Origin: Nisaea nitritireducens
GTDB taxonomy: Bacteria > Pseudomonadota > Alphaproteobacteria > Thalassobaculales > Thalassobaculaceae
Direction of reading: 5' to 3'
NCBI RefSeq assembly: GCF_014904795.1
Contig: NZ_JACZFS010000036.1
Location: 105,585-169,584 of the forward strand
DNA length: 64,000 bases
The notes under the pieces were generated by a model, which searched no databases, was not told the origin of the DNA, and worked only from the letters and a program-made list of their open reading frames with translations. A program made the position numbers and the translations under genes. How positions within the stretch are numbered: the stretch's first letter is position 1; each line of letters opens with the position of its first letter. Positions 1-8,804 of the stretch are shown piece after piece.

Positions 1-1
1 C

Positions 2-136
2 GGCTCGAACCCGAGACTGCAGATCAACGCGCAGAACTGCGTGCACTGCAAGACCTGCGATATCAAGGATCCGACCCAGAATATCAACTGGGTGGTGCCG
101 GAAGGCGGCGGCGGTCCGAACTATCCGAACATGTGA
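2..136 (+). CDS. Electron transfer flavoprotein-ubiquinone oxidoreductase, C-terminal fragment
   Basis: This is the last 44 codons of a gene whose 5' part lies outside the window. The tail carries [12 protein letters not shown] followed by [15 protein letters not shown], which matches the extreme C-terminus of ETF-QO, where the cysteines ligate the 4Fe-4S cluster. The enzyme passes electrons from electron-transferring flavoprotein to membrane quinone during fatty-acid and amino-acid oxidation. The frame is fixed by the TGA at 134-136. Only the C-terminal ferredoxin part can be judged here. Confidence 0.88.
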   Translation, partial: GSNPRLQINAQNCVHCKTCDIKDPTQNINWVVPEGGGGPNYPNM

Positions 137-190
137 CCGGCTGAATACACGAACGCGGAACGGCGACAAGCCGGAGACGGAGGCAACCGA

Positions 191-1927
191 ATGACTGGAT
201 CAGGATCGCGAAAAGGAGCCGCCACGCTTGCGGTTCTGGCGGCTCTGTCTCTTTCCGCCTGTGCCGGAATGGGGTCGGGTGGGCCGGGTGCGCTGCCTGA
301 TGTCCCCATCCGCGATACTGTCTCCGGAGACTATCTGAACGCCCTGCATGCCTACCGAAACAGCGACCTCAGTGCCGCCGCCCAGAACTTCGCGGCGGTG
401 CTTGAGGCCGATCCCGGCAATCCCGGATTGATGCAGCGGACCTTCCTGGCGAAAGTCGTGGACGGGCGGACGGACGAAGCCCTGGACCTGGCGGAAGAGT
501 TGGTCAAACGTGAGGGCGGGAATGCTTTCGGACGGCTCGCACTCGCACTCACGGCCCTGAAACAGAGCGATTACGATGGTGCCCGCCGGCACCTCGATGC
601 ACTCGCGGAATCCCGTCTGACCCAGATTCTGCGCCCGTTATTGCTCGCCTGGGTCGAAGCCGGGACCGGAAATTGGCAGGCCTCCGATGCCAATCTCGAC
701 CGGATCCGGAAACAGGGTGGTTTCGGCCTGCTCGCTGAGCTCCACGCGGGTTACATCGCCGCGCTGAAAGGCGACTTCGAAGCCCTCGACACGGCCTTCA
801 AGGCAGCACTGAAGGCTATGGACCGCCCGCCGGCGCGTCTGCGGATAGGCGCGGCATTGCATTACGCGAAACTGGGCCGCGTCGACATGGCCCGGGAAAT
901 TCTGGCGGCCGGCGATCTGTCGGACCAGAACATGACGGCTCTTTCAACGGCACTGTTCGCCGCAGAAGCCGGGCAGGAAGCCAAGGGTCTTGTCTCAAAC
1001 GCCAGCGATGGCGTCGCGGAAGCACTCTTCGATATCGCCAGCGCCCTGCAACGGGACCGTGGCAGCGAGATCGCGCTGATTTATGCTCGCTTCGCGCTCT
1101 ATATGCGGCCGGACTTCCCGCTTGCCCGGCTGCTTGTGGGCGAAATCCTCGACGATCGCGGACGGCACGGCGATGCCTTGAAGATCTATGCCGGCATCGG
1201 CCAGGACTCCATCTATCACATGATGGCCCGCCTCCGGTCCGCTTCCGCCTACGACGCCGAAGGCGACCGGGACAGTGCCCTCTCCGTCCTGCAGGAGCTG
1301 GCAAGGATCTACCCGGACAACGGCACGATCCTTGTCCGCCTGGCCGATACGTTGCGGGCGGGAGAAGACTGGGAAGCGGCGATTACAGCCTATGACGAGG
1401 CCTTCGCCAAACTCGGCCAAGCCGCGACGCAGGACTGGACGCTCTACTACACACGGGGCATCGCGCTCGAACGGGCGAAGAAATGGGAGCGTGCGGAATC
1501 CGATTTTCTGACTGCCCTGAAGCTCGCGCCGGAGCAGCCCTATGTCATGAATTACCTCGGCTATTCATGGGTCGAACAGGGCCTCAACCTCAAAGAAGCG
1601 CAGACTCTGATAGAGCGCGCCGTCCAGCAGCGCCCGGATGACGGCTATATCGTAGACAGCCTCGGCTGGGTCCTCTACCGCACCGGCCAGCACAAGGAAG
1701 CGGTCCCCCACCTTGAACGCGCCGTTCAGCTCCGGCCGGGCGATGCCGTCATAAACGATCATCTCGGCGATGCCTATTGGCAGGTTGGACGCCGCCGCGA
1801 GGCCGCCTATCAATGGCGCCGCTCGCTGGAAATGGGCCCGGATCCAGAGTTGGCCGCTCAGCTCGAACGGAAACTCCGCGACGGCATAACTTCGGAAACG
1901 GACAAACACTCGTCGAGCAATGGCTGA
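191..1927 (+). CDS. TPR-repeat lipoprotein
   Basis: A 578-residue protein with a lipoprotein signal peptide: basic N-terminus, hydrophobic core and lipobox LSAC, with lipidated Cys24. The rest is alpha-helical TPR repeats, clearest in the C-terminal third, where APEQPYVMNYLGY and RPDDGYIVDSLGW repeats occur. TPR lipoproteins of this type are envelope-anchored scaffolds; no catalytic residues are seen. The ATG is preceded by GGAGG at good spacing. The stop overlaps the ispE start by 8 bp, so the two are probably cotranscribed. The exact partner is unknown. Confidence 0.85.
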   Translation: MTGSGSRKGAATLAVLAALSLSACAGMGSGGPGALPDVPIRDTVSGDYLNALHAYRNSDLSAAAQNFAAVLEADPGNPGLMQRTFLAKVVDGRTDEALDLAEELVKREGGNAFGRLALALTALKQSDYDGARRHLDALAESRLTQILRPLLLAWVEAGTGNWQASDANLDRIRKQGGFGLLAELHAGYIAALKGDFEALDTAFKAALKAMDRPPARLRIGAALHYAKLGRVDMAREILAAGDLSDQNMTALSTALFAAEAGQEAKGLVSNASDGVAEALFDIASALQRDRGSEIALIYARFALYMRPDFPLARLLVGEILDDRGRHGDALKIYAGIGQDSIYHMMARLRSASAYDAEGDRDSALSVLQELARIYPDNGTILVRLADTLRAGEDWEAAITAYDEAFAKLGQAATQDWTLYYTRGIALERAKKWERAESDFLTALKLAPEQPYVMNYLGYSWVEQGLNLKEAQTLIERAVQQRPDDGYIVDSLGWVLYRTGQHKEAVPHLERAVQLRPGDAVINDHLGDAYWQVGRRREAAYQWRRSLEMGPDPELAAQLERKLRDGITSETDKHSSSNG

Positions 1928-2828
1928 GACAGGCTATTCCGCCACCCTGATTGCTCCCGCCAAGATCAATCTCAGCCTGACCGTTCTGGGCAGGCGTGAC
2001 GACGGCTTTCACGATTTGATCAGCCTGGTTGCCTTCGCGGACCTGCATGACAGGCTTTCTGTCACGCTGTCAGAGACCGGGTCCGACCAGCTCACGGTAG
2101 CCGGCCCCTTTGCCGGAAGCCTGGACCGGGACAATCTCGTCCTGAAGGCGATCTCGGCCTTCCGCAAAGAGATCGGGCCGGTTCCACCGCTCTCGATCAC
2201 GCTGCACAAGGCCATACCCGTTGCCGCCGGGCTTGGCGGAGGATCGGCCGACGCGGCAGCGATCCTGCGACTGCTGGCCAGGGAACACGGCCTGACCACC
2301 ATGGCTCCGTCCATTCAGGCGATTGCCGCCGGGCTCGGCGCGGATATTCCGGTCTGCCTCGACTCCCGGTGCAGGTACATGCGCGGCACCGGAACGACCC
2401 TTGATCCTGAAGAAAGCGGGTTTGCCCGCTATCCGGCTCTGCTGGTCAATCCGGGGGTTGCTGTCCCCACCGGAGCCGTATTCGGGGCATTGGCCGCGGA
2501 GCAGAAAGCCGGCAGGGACATTTCGGGCCCGCGCAGCCTTGCAGAGGATATCGTCACCGGTAGAAACGATCTCGAAGCGCCCGCTGTCGCGGTGGCACCA
2601 GAGATAGGTCCTGTATTGAGCGCATTGTCGGACCTGCCGGGCGCACTCGGCGCACGTCTTTCCGGCAGTGGCGCCACCTGCTTCGCGCTTTTTGAGACTG
2701 ACAGTGAGCGGGACCGGGCGGCGGAGCGGTTCCGGCAAACCTATCCAGCGTACTGGCTCCATGCGGGCGCACTCAGGAACTGGGAAATGGATTCCCTGTT
2801 TCCGCAGACTCCGGCTTTTTCCGGCTAA
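1920..2828 (+). CDS. ispE: 4-diphosphocytidyl-2-C-methyl-D-erythritol kinase
   Basis: A 302-residue GHMP kinase of the non-mevalonate (MEP) isoprenoid pathway. It phosphorylates the 2-hydroxyl of CDP-methylerythritol. The N-terminal PAKINLSL substrate motif, the glycine-rich ATP loop AAGLGGGSADAAA (about residues 100-112) and the C-terminal SGSGATCFALF motif are all present, and the length is normal for IspE. The start overlaps the upstream TPR gene by 8 bp. The TAA shares bases with the TAG of the convergent gene (4-bp overlap at 2825-2828). Confidence 0.96.
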   Translation: MAETGYSATLIAPAKINLSLTVLGRRDDGFHDLISLVAFADLHDRLSVTLSETGSDQLTVAGPFAGSLDRDNLVLKAISAFRKEIGPVPPLSITLHKAIPVAAGLGGGSADAAAILRLLAREHGLTTMAPSIQAIAAGLGADIPVCLDSRCRYMRGTGTTLDPEESGFARYPALLVNPGVAVPTGAVFGALAAEQKAGRDISGPRSLAEDIVTGRNDLEAPAVAVAPEIGPVLSALSDLPGALGARLSGSGATCFALFETDSERDRAAERFRQTYPAYWLHAGALRNWEMDSLFPQTPAFSG

Positions 2829-5155
2829 GGCTTGGCCGTTTTCAGCGTCTCGAGCAGAACAGCCGTCGCCTCACCGCTTTCTTCCAGTCCGGCTGATTGC
2901 TCAAAGGCCCGGATCGCCGCCCGGGTCTTCGGACCCATCAGTCCGTCAATGCTGCCGGAATAAAGTCCAAGACGGGCGAGCTCTCCCTGAATCTCGGCGA
3001 CAATGGCAGCCGGTGCGTCAACAGTCGTGCGCACACCGTCCGCACCGTTCAAGGCTGCCCCGCCTTCGCTTGACGTCTCACCGCTGCCCGAGAGCATTTC
3101 GATGGCCCGCTGGTCGCCAGCTTCTGCTGCGGCGCCGAACAGCTCGAGGGCCTTCTTCTTGTCCTGCGTCACGCCGAGACCCTCGTCGGTCATCACGGCA
3201 AGATTATAGAGCGCGCGTGCCATACCCTGCTTGGCGGCGGCCTGAAACCATCGGGCGGCTTCCCCGAAATTCAACGGTATACCCCGGCCCTCGGCATACA
3301 TTACGCCGAGATTGTACTGTGCGTTCGGATGCCCTTGCTCGGCGGCGCTATGATACCAGAGCAGAGCCCGGACATCGTCCTGCCGGACGCCCTGTCCCGT
3401 TTCATACAGCACGGCCAGATTGTACTGCGCGCCAGGCAAGCCCTGGATCGCAGCTTCCCGCAAGAGTTCTGCGGCCAGCTCGGGGTTTTCCGTGCCCGCC
3501 GCGCCGGTCAGATAGGCCAGGGCAAGATCGTGCTGAGCCTTTGCGTCGCCGGCATCGGCACGCTGCTCAAGGGATTGCCGCTCTCCTTGCTGCAACCCGC
3601 TTTCAGACGGCGCGGATGCCCCCGTATCGACCGGCTCACGCGCGGGCGGGGCCGGTAATGCGGGAGCGGGCGGCGGCGCCTCGGAAACTTTTGGCGCGGG
3701 TGCCGCGTCGGGCACCGGTACCGGCAGTTCGCTTGGCGCCGGGGTTGGAGCGATCCCAACCGCGGGTGGTGGTGCGGTCTCTTCAACCGGCGCCAACGCG
3801 GCCGTTTCTGGCTCCACTGGTGCCGGTTCCGCGATTTGCGCTGCATCCATGTCGTCGCTGGACGGCGCAGAATCCGCCTTCTGACCGGTGTTCTCGGATG
3901 CGCCGGAGATCTCCCCGCTGGCGGGTTGATCGGGCTGCGCAGGCTCAACGGGAGGAATTGCTTCAACCACATCGTCCATGGCCTTTTCCGGCGCAGGAAC
4001 CTCCGGCTGATCGGCTCCAAACAACGTTGTCTTGGCCTGCTCGATCATCGGAGCAATATGTGCCGTCGTCTCTTCCCAGAGATGTGCCGTTCCTTCAGCG
4101 ATCTGATGTGCTGCAGGCTTCAGGCGGCTGTCCAGGTCCTGCCGCAGCTGGCCGAGCCCGAGCTGGCCGGCAAAAACGTAGAGACCAACCGCTGAGGCAA
4201 CAGCAAGTCCGGTTGTTCCCAGAAAAAACCTTCGAAGCCTGCGGCGGCTTCGGCGACGCGCGTCCCGCGTAACGTCATCGGCCGCTGCAACGGAATCAGA
4301 GTCGAAGCTGCTTTGTTGCAACCCGCGGAACGCCATCGGGAGCTCAAGCTCGGGCTCAGGCGCCGGAGCCTCAATGACAATTTCCGCCGGTCCAAGATCG
4401 CCCGTCGGCGGCGGCGGTTCGGTGTCTACCGCATCGACGGCGTCGACCTCACCGGCAAGCGCCCGCAAGCGGCGGTCTATCTCGCGTGCCCGGTCCGTCT
4501 CTTCAGTGGGAAGCATCGGCACATCGAGGCTGTCGAAATCGGGAGCAAGATCATGAGACGGTGGAGGCGGCGCCTGATCCTCTTCCGGCGGCGCAGAGTA
4601 GGTTTCCGGGTCCTGTCTTTCGGGTTCCGGCTCTTCAGGAACCTCACCGGGCACTTCATCGAATGCCTGCGGTGGCAGTTCCGGGCCGAAATCATCGTCG
4701 GCCATCTCATCCGGCCCAAGGGCCTCGGCACTTTCAAGCTGATGCCTGTCGGGTGTGGAGCCGATCTGTGCCTGATCCAGCTTGTTTTGCTCAACGGATA
4801 CCATCCGCTCGGCCAGATCGAGCAGGGCAAGGCCCATCGGGCGCAGGGCCCGATCGAGCCGACTGGTCGATGCGTCTAGCTCCCGGTCGATGATATCGAG
4901 CACAGTCTTGTCCGTAAGGCCCGGCGCAGACGGCTGGGTACTCGCATTCTGGCTTACTGTGTCTGTCGGCGCGGCTTTTGTGACCGCCTCGTCGTCAGTG
5001 CCGGTTTCACGCGGTCGCTGTCCGCCATGAACACGGATCGCGTAATCGATCCAGGAGCCAATGGTCTGTTCATCCCGTTCAGCCGCAGCACGAGCGATAT
5101 CACGGGTATCTTCCTCGATCCCCTTGATGCTCCATGTTGTCGGCTTACGAACCAC
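2825..5155 (-). CDS. PodJ-like polarity/localization protein (Sel1 repeats, peptidoglycan-binding domain)
   Basis: A protein of about 776 residues with the modular order known from alphaproteobacterial PodJ. The N-terminus has a TTWSIKGI motif (about residues 5-40). A long acidic, proline-rich cytoplasmic region follows. One transmembrane segment (about 310-332, LGTTGLAVASAVGLYVFAG) comes after an Arg-rich stop-transfer stretch. The periplasmic part has a Pro/Ala linker, about four Sel1 repeats (about 538-685, e.g. GAQYNLAVLYETGQGV) and a C-terminal PG_binding_1 domain (about 720-775, GSIDGLMGPKTRAAI). PodJ organises cell poles; a polar-scaffold role here is inferred from architecture. I prefer the GTG at 5155 because AGGAG lies 5 nt upstream; the GTG at 5161 abuts the Shine-Dalgarno. 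Two smaller genes with the same N-terminal motif lie upstream. Confidence 0.82.
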   Translation of the reverse strand: MVRKPTTWSIKGIEEDTRDIARAAAERDEQTIGSWIDYAIRVHGGQRPRETGTDDEAVTKAAPTDTVSQNASTQPSAPGLTDKTVLDIIDRELDASTSRLDRALRPMGLALLDLAERMVSVEQNKLDQAQIGSTPDRHQLESAEALGPDEMADDDFGPELPPQAFDEVPGEVPEEPEPERQDPETYSAPPEEDQAPPPPSHDLAPDFDSLDVPMLPTEETDRAREIDRRLRALAGEVDAVDAVDTEPPPPTGDLGPAEIVIEAPAPEPELELPMAFRGLQQSSFDSDSVAAADDVTRDARRRSRRRLRRFFLGTTGLAVASAVGLYVFAGQLGLGQLRQDLDSRLKPAAHQIAEGTAHLWEETTAHIAPMIEQAKTTLFGADQPEVPAPEKAMDDVVEAIPPVEPAQPDQPASGEISGASENTGQKADSAPSSDDMDAAQIAEPAPVEPETAALAPVEETAPPPAVGIAPTPAPSELPVPVPDAAPAPKVSEAPPPAPALPAPPAREPVDTGASAPSESGLQQGERQSLEQRADAGDAKAQHDLALAYLTGAAGTENPELAAELLREAAIQGLPGAQYNLAVLYETGQGVRQDDVRALLWYHSAAEQGHPNAQYNLGVMYAEGRGIPLNFGEAARWFQAAAKQGMARALYNLAVMTDEGLGVTQDKKKALELFGAAAEAGDQRAIEMLSGSGETSSEGGAALNGADGVRTTVDAPAAIVAEIQGELARLGLYSGSIDGLMGPKTRAAIRAFEQSAGLEESGEATAVLLETLKTAKP

Positions 5156-5286
5156 CGGCACTCCTCACGTTGCTGGCCTCACGGTGCGGGATGTGCGGGT
5201 TCACGGAAAACAGCCCGAGTAGTGGTCCGTCCCGACCCGCCTAACCTATCGCTTTTATTCAATTTATACAGTTCCGGCAGGTAGCG

Positions 5287-6153
5287 CTACCCACGACGGA
5301 AGAGGCGGGAGAAGAAACCACGGCCACGCCGGGAGCCGGGCAGGACGGTTTGCTCGACCCGGCCCAACCGTTCCGACAAGCGCATCACAGCGCGTTCTAT
5401 GGGCGCCGTTGAAAAAGACGCCTCGCCCTCCGCAATCATCGCAGGCTTGGCATCGATCCGGTCAATCTCGGCGGTAAGGGCCTCGATCTTGGCAAGGACA
5501 GGCTCGAAACGGGCAAGCGTCTTGTCTTCGACTGCGTTGATCCGCTGTTGCAGGTCACGGAGCCGGCCCTCAAGGGAATCGACACGCTTTTCCATCGCCT
5601 CTGCCTCTTCGCGAGACAAGCCGGCCGGCTGAGGGGCGGGTACTGGCATTTGCTGTGGTTGCGGCATCGGCGGCGGATAACCGGCATGTGCGGGGACAGG
5701 GGGCGCGGCTACCGGTGCTGCCGGCATCGGCGGCGCAGCAACTGTCTGCGGCGGATGCTGGGCATTGCGGAACTGCCATGGATAGCCAGCGGATGCATTG
5801 GCGACCATCCCCTTGTCGACCGCATCTTCGGCAACGCTCCATTGCCCGCGTCCGAACGCAAAGCGTGGATCGACCGATCCACTGCGCCGCCGGTCCTGAG
5901 ATGGATGCTCCCCGGGGTGACGATCCTGCGGGGACTGTTCGTGCTGCCTCGGTGCCTGCGTCTGCTGATGATCGTCATCGGAGCGAGCCTGTTCGGCTGC
6001 GTGATCTGGCGCAGGCGCTTCTTCGGAGGCGAGGCGAATCTGCTCACTCAGCCAGACACCGATCGGCACGCCCGCTTTACGGGCCGCGATCTTCGCAACC
6101 TCGCGGTCTTCCGCCGAGATACCTTTTACGCTCCAGGGGGATTTACCTGACAA
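5287..6153 (-). CDS. PodJ-motif coiled-coil protein, paralogue 2
   Basis: A 288-residue protein opening with SPWSVKGISAEDREVAK and IGVWLSEQI, the same N-terminal module as its two neighbours. The middle (about 60-185) is low-complexity, rich in Gln, His and Pro, with PPMPQPQQMP-like stretches. A coiled coil follows (about 190-260, EKRVDSLEGRLRDLQQRI). The protein ends in a basic, Phe-containing tail, GRGFFSRLFRRG, that could be an amphipathic membrane anchor. There is no transmembrane helix or enzymatic motif. The only in-frame start upstream of the motif is a TTG at 6153, with GGCAGGG upstream. The function is not known; a role with the larger PodJ-like protein is inferred. Confidence 0.75.
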   Translation of the reverse strand: MSGKSPWSVKGISAEDREVAKIAARKAGVPIGVWLSEQIRLASEEAPAPDHAAEQARSDDDHQQTQAPRQHEQSPQDRHPGEHPSQDRRRSGSVDPRFAFGRGQWSVAEDAVDKGMVANASAGYPWQFRNAQHPPQTVAAPPMPAAPVAAPPVPAHAGYPPPMPQPQQMPVPAPQPAGLSREEAEAMEKRVDSLEGRLRDLQQRINAVEDKTLARFEPVLAKIEALTAEIDRIDAKPAMIAEGEASFSTAPIERAVMRLSERLGRVEQTVLPGSRRGRGFFSRLFRRG

Positions 6154-6329
6154 CCGACACCCTGCCTTTATCTTGTTTCGGAGGCCGGGCCACCGACATG
6201 GTCACCAAAGGATCGGAAAAATACCAAAGGTTACCCGGTAAGGCAAGGGTTTCCATGTACTACGGGTTGTGCGAAGGCCCGAATATGACCGACACTTCCG
6301 ACCGGACATACATTGGGCGGGAGTGCGAG

Positions 6330-6746
6330 CTACCAGCCATCCAGGCGGCGCGGATCAGCCTGCTCTGCCTGTTGCTCGACCTGAGGCGCCGGGCCGTCCT
6401 CAACTTTCTCCTCGATACGCGTCAGGCGCCGGGAAAGCCGTTCGATAATATCCTGCAATGGGCCGACCATATGCGCGACGCGCTCTTCAGAATCATAGAC
6501 CTTGGCTCGTACTGCTTCGCGCACGGCCTCGGCATCCATTTCCGCAGAACCTGATAGGGAGACTTCGTCAGCAGCCGGCACAATCTCCGGTGCGGCGTCT
6601 GAGCCTTGATCCGGGCCAACATCCCGGATTGCCCGGCTGACCCATTCTCCGATGGTCATGCCTTGCTGGGCCGCTGCCTTTTTCGCGATTTCCCGCGCTT
6701 CGGGCGACACGCCCTTCAGGCTCCACGGCAGGACAGGTTTGGACAT
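6330..6746 (-). CDS. Short PodJ-motif protein, paralogue 3
   Basis: A protein of about 138 residues starting MSKPVLPWSLKGV, followed by SPEAREIAKKAA and TIGEWVSRAI, the third tandem copy of the PodJ-type N-terminal module. The remainder is acidic and then helical (HMVGPLQDIIERLSRRL, about 100-120), a short coiled-coil candidate. No membrane segment is visible. I chose the ATG at 6746 because GAGG sits 8 nt upstream; a longer start at 6764 adds six residues and lacks a Shine-Dalgarno. It may form mixed oligomers with the neighbouring paralogues, but this is inference. Confidence 0.72.
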   Translation of the reverse strand: MSKPVLPWSLKGVSPEAREIAKKAAAQQGMTIGEWVSRAIRDVGPDQGSDAAPEIVPAADEVSLSGSAEMDAEAVREAVRAKVYDSEERVAHMVGPLQDIIERLSRRLTRIEEKVEDGPAPQVEQQAEQADPRRLDGW

Positions 6747-6870
6747 GACGATCCTCATCCCCAAAAAGCAAATTAATCAGAGGAGTCTAGCTCTTTCGGA
6801 TCAAGATGTTAAGGGAGCAGCGCCGAAGCAGTTGCATGGATTTGGGTTTCTGATTATGTTCGCGCCCGAT

Positions 6871-6945
6871 TGGGGCGTAGCCAAGCGGTAAGGCAGCGGT
6901 TTTTGGTATCGCCATGCGCAGGTTCGAATCCTGCCGCCCCAGCCA
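6871..6945 (+). tRNA. tRNA-Gln (anticodon TTG)
   Basis: A complete cloverleaf can be folded. The 7-bp acceptor stem pairs TGGGGCG (6871-6877) with CGCCCCA (6935-6941). The anticodon stem GCGGT/ATCGC encloses the loop TTTTGGT, with anticodon TTG at 6903-6905. The T arm is GCAGG-TTCGAAT-CCTGC. G6942 is the discriminator base and CCA is encoded at 6943-6945. Confidence 0.96.
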
Positions 6946-6977
6946 TCCCTTAAAATGACCCGACAGACCGACAGCAC

Positions 6978-6990
6978 CCCGCAGCGCGGG
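6978..6990. terminator. Weak hairpin after tRNA-Gln
   Basis: CCCGC-AGC-GCGGG forms a 5-bp GC stem between the tRNA and the stop of the convergent methyltransferase gene. The flanking T content is poor, so it is at best a weak terminator or transcript end. Confidence 0.25.
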
Positions 6991-7854
6991 CTATTGCTTC
7001 TCAAGCCAGAGGCTCGTCTCCAGCGCGCCCGCTTGGAGCGGCAGCCAGGCGAGCTCAGGGGCGCCATCACGGCCGAGCATGCGTGTCCGGGCGTAGTGAC
7101 TTGAGAAAACCGGCCGAAACCCGCCACCGCTCAACAGAGCCGCCACCAGCAATTGCTCGTTATAGACTCGCCAGTCCCAGGCTTCCGGATAGGGGTCGGG
7201 CAGCACAATGTCGTGGATGTGAACCAGCAATCCCGCGGGCAAGGTCGGCAGCAGATGGTTCAGCACCAGATCGACGTCGGAGCCCGGCAGAGCCAGATGG
7301 CTTGAATCCAGAAACAGCACGTCACCAGGACCGAGATCCGGCAGGCTCTCACGCGGAACATCCTGGATCGTATGCTCGAGAAAGCGCACACCCGTCCCGG
7401 CAAGACTGGCGCGCGGTGCCGGATCGACGCAGGTGATCTCGGTTTCAAGGACGCCATCGCGGACGGCGCGAGCAAGGAAGCGGGTGCTGTGGCCCGAGCC
7501 GATCTCGAGAATGCAGGCCGGGCGACGTTCGCGCACGAAGGTGTAGGCAGCCGCACCGTCGAGCCCCGGAAACCAGTCCTGACGCCAGCGCGGCTCCGGT
7601 GGTTCCTGGTCACCTATCGCCTGTAGCGCATCCCGGTAGCGTTCAATATCGGCAAGCATTTCGGAAAACGCCGGTAGCGCATCCGTGCCGAAGCGCTCCT
7701 CAAGCCAGTCGTACCGACTACCCCGCGACGGAACCGTCGCCGCATACCGGTATGGCACAAAGTAACCCTTTGGTTTTATGCCAAGAATTGTACTTAAGCC
7801 CAAATGGAGCCGGCGCCACGCATGGCTCCATTTAATCGATTTTGACTTGGTCAT
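6991..7854 (-). CDS. Class I SAM-dependent methyltransferase
   Basis: A 287-residue protein with a Rossmann methyltransferase core. Motif I is ILEIGSGHSTRFLARA (about residues 118-132), followed by an acidic ITCVDPAPRAS strand end and DVLFLDSSHLAL, typical of the Methyltransf_24 group. The natural substrate cannot be read from the sequence. The ATG at 7854 lies 1 nt after the stop of the upstream metallo-beta-lactamase-fold gene, so the two are almost certainly translationally coupled. Confidence 0.85.
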   Translation of the reverse strand: MTKSKSIKWSHAWRRLHLGLSTILGIKPKGYFVPYRYAATVPSRGSRYDWLEERFGTDALPAFSEMLADIERYRDALQAIGDQEPPEPRWRQDWFPGLDGAAAYTFVRERRPACILEIGSGHSTRFLARAVRDGVLETEITCVDPAPRASLAGTGVRFLEHTIQDVPRESLPDLGPGDVLFLDSSHLALPGSDVDLVLNHLLPTLPAGLLVHIHDIVLPDPYPEAWDWRVYNEQLLVAALLSGGGFRPVFSSHYARTRMLGRDGAPELAWLPLQAGALETSLWLEKQ

Positions 7855-7855
7855 A

Positions 7856-8689
7856 TCAGGGAGTAATCGTCAGGCCTTCGGAGGCCGCTACGGTCCCGGG
7901 GCGATGCTCTTCAGCCTGACGGACTATCTCGTCCATTTTCTCGTCCGTGTGACTGGGGTCATGATGGAAGAGAACGAGCTGTTTGACCCCGGCTGCATCG
8001 GCCATGCGGACCCCCTCCTGCCAGGTTGAGTGACCCCAGCCGACGAATTTTGGGAATTCCTCATCCGTGTAGCAGGCGTCGTAGATCATCACATCCGCAT
8101 CCCGGACCAGCCCCAGGATATTCTGGTCGAGTTCACCGGGGCGATGTTCGGTGTCGGTGATGTAGCAGATCGACTTGCCGCCAAAATCGAAGCGATATCC
8201 GACAGCACCCTGCGGATGATTGAGCGGCGCTGTCCGTACGGAGATATCCGGCCCGAACGTCAACGTATCGCCAGGGGTAAAATCGTTGAACTCCAACTCC
8301 GACTGAAAGATCTCTAGCGGCACCGGAAACAGCGGGGAAGACATCAGTCGCGCAATTACATCGCGCATGCTCGCCCGGCCGCCCAGATGCCCGGACCAGA
8401 TGCGAAAGACATTGCCCTTCTTGAAAGCGGACGTGAAGAAAGGCAGACCGCCGATATGGTCGAGATGGGAGTGGGTGAAGAGAATATCCGCGTCCACCGG
8501 ACCGGACTTATCCAGCATCATGCCAAGATTGCGGAGGCCCGTGCCGGCATCGAGTATAAAGACCCGACCGCCACAACGAATTTCAAGACAGGCGGTGTTT
8601 CCACCATAGCGCACGAATTCAGGTCCCGGGCAGGCAATGCTTCCACGGGCGCCCCAGATCCGGACAAAAAAATCGGCTCCCGGCGACAC
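7856..8689 (-). CDS. Metallo-beta-lactamase-fold hydrolase (RNase Z/PhnP-like)
   Basis: A protein of about 277 residues. It opens with RIWGARGSIACPGPEFVRYGGNT, typical of a phosphodiesterase-like branch of the MBL superfamily. It carries the metal motif THSHLDHIGGLP and later LNHPQGAVGYRF, ITDTEH and FHHDPSHTD, which supply further metal ligands. It probably hydrolyses a phosphodiester, but the substrate is unknown. I prefer the GTG at 8689 because AGGA lies 8 nt upstream; an upstream TTG at 8713 would add eight residues. It is coupled to the downstream methyltransferase. Confidence 0.85.
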   Translation of the reverse strand: MSPGADFFVRIWGARGSIACPGPEFVRYGGNTACLEIRCGGRVFILDAGTGLRNLGMMLDKSGPVDADILFTHSHLDHIGGLPFFTSAFKKGNVFRIWSGHLGGRASMRDVIARLMSSPLFPVPLEIFQSELEFNDFTPGDTLTFGPDISVRTAPLNHPQGAVGYRFDFGGKSICYITDTEHRPGELDQNILGLVRDADVMIYDACYTDEEFPKFVGWGHSTWQEGVRMADAAGVKQLVLFHHDPSHTDEKMDEIVRQAEEHRPGTVAASEGLTITP

Positions 8690-8804
8690 AACAGTTCCTA
8701 ACCCACAATTCAAAGCCGGATATATCAGAGCGGCAAGTCTGCATGAGCCGGGCCAGCGTGAAAAGATTAATTCGGTACAAGCCTCTATTTGGCCTCAAGC
8801 GCAG

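Noticed and set aside
2668..4272. 534-residue plus-strand frame across ispE end and the PodJ-like gene
   Set aside because: Arg/Pro-rich translation typical of an antisense shadow; the minus-strand protein has Sel1 and peptidoglycan-binding domains there.
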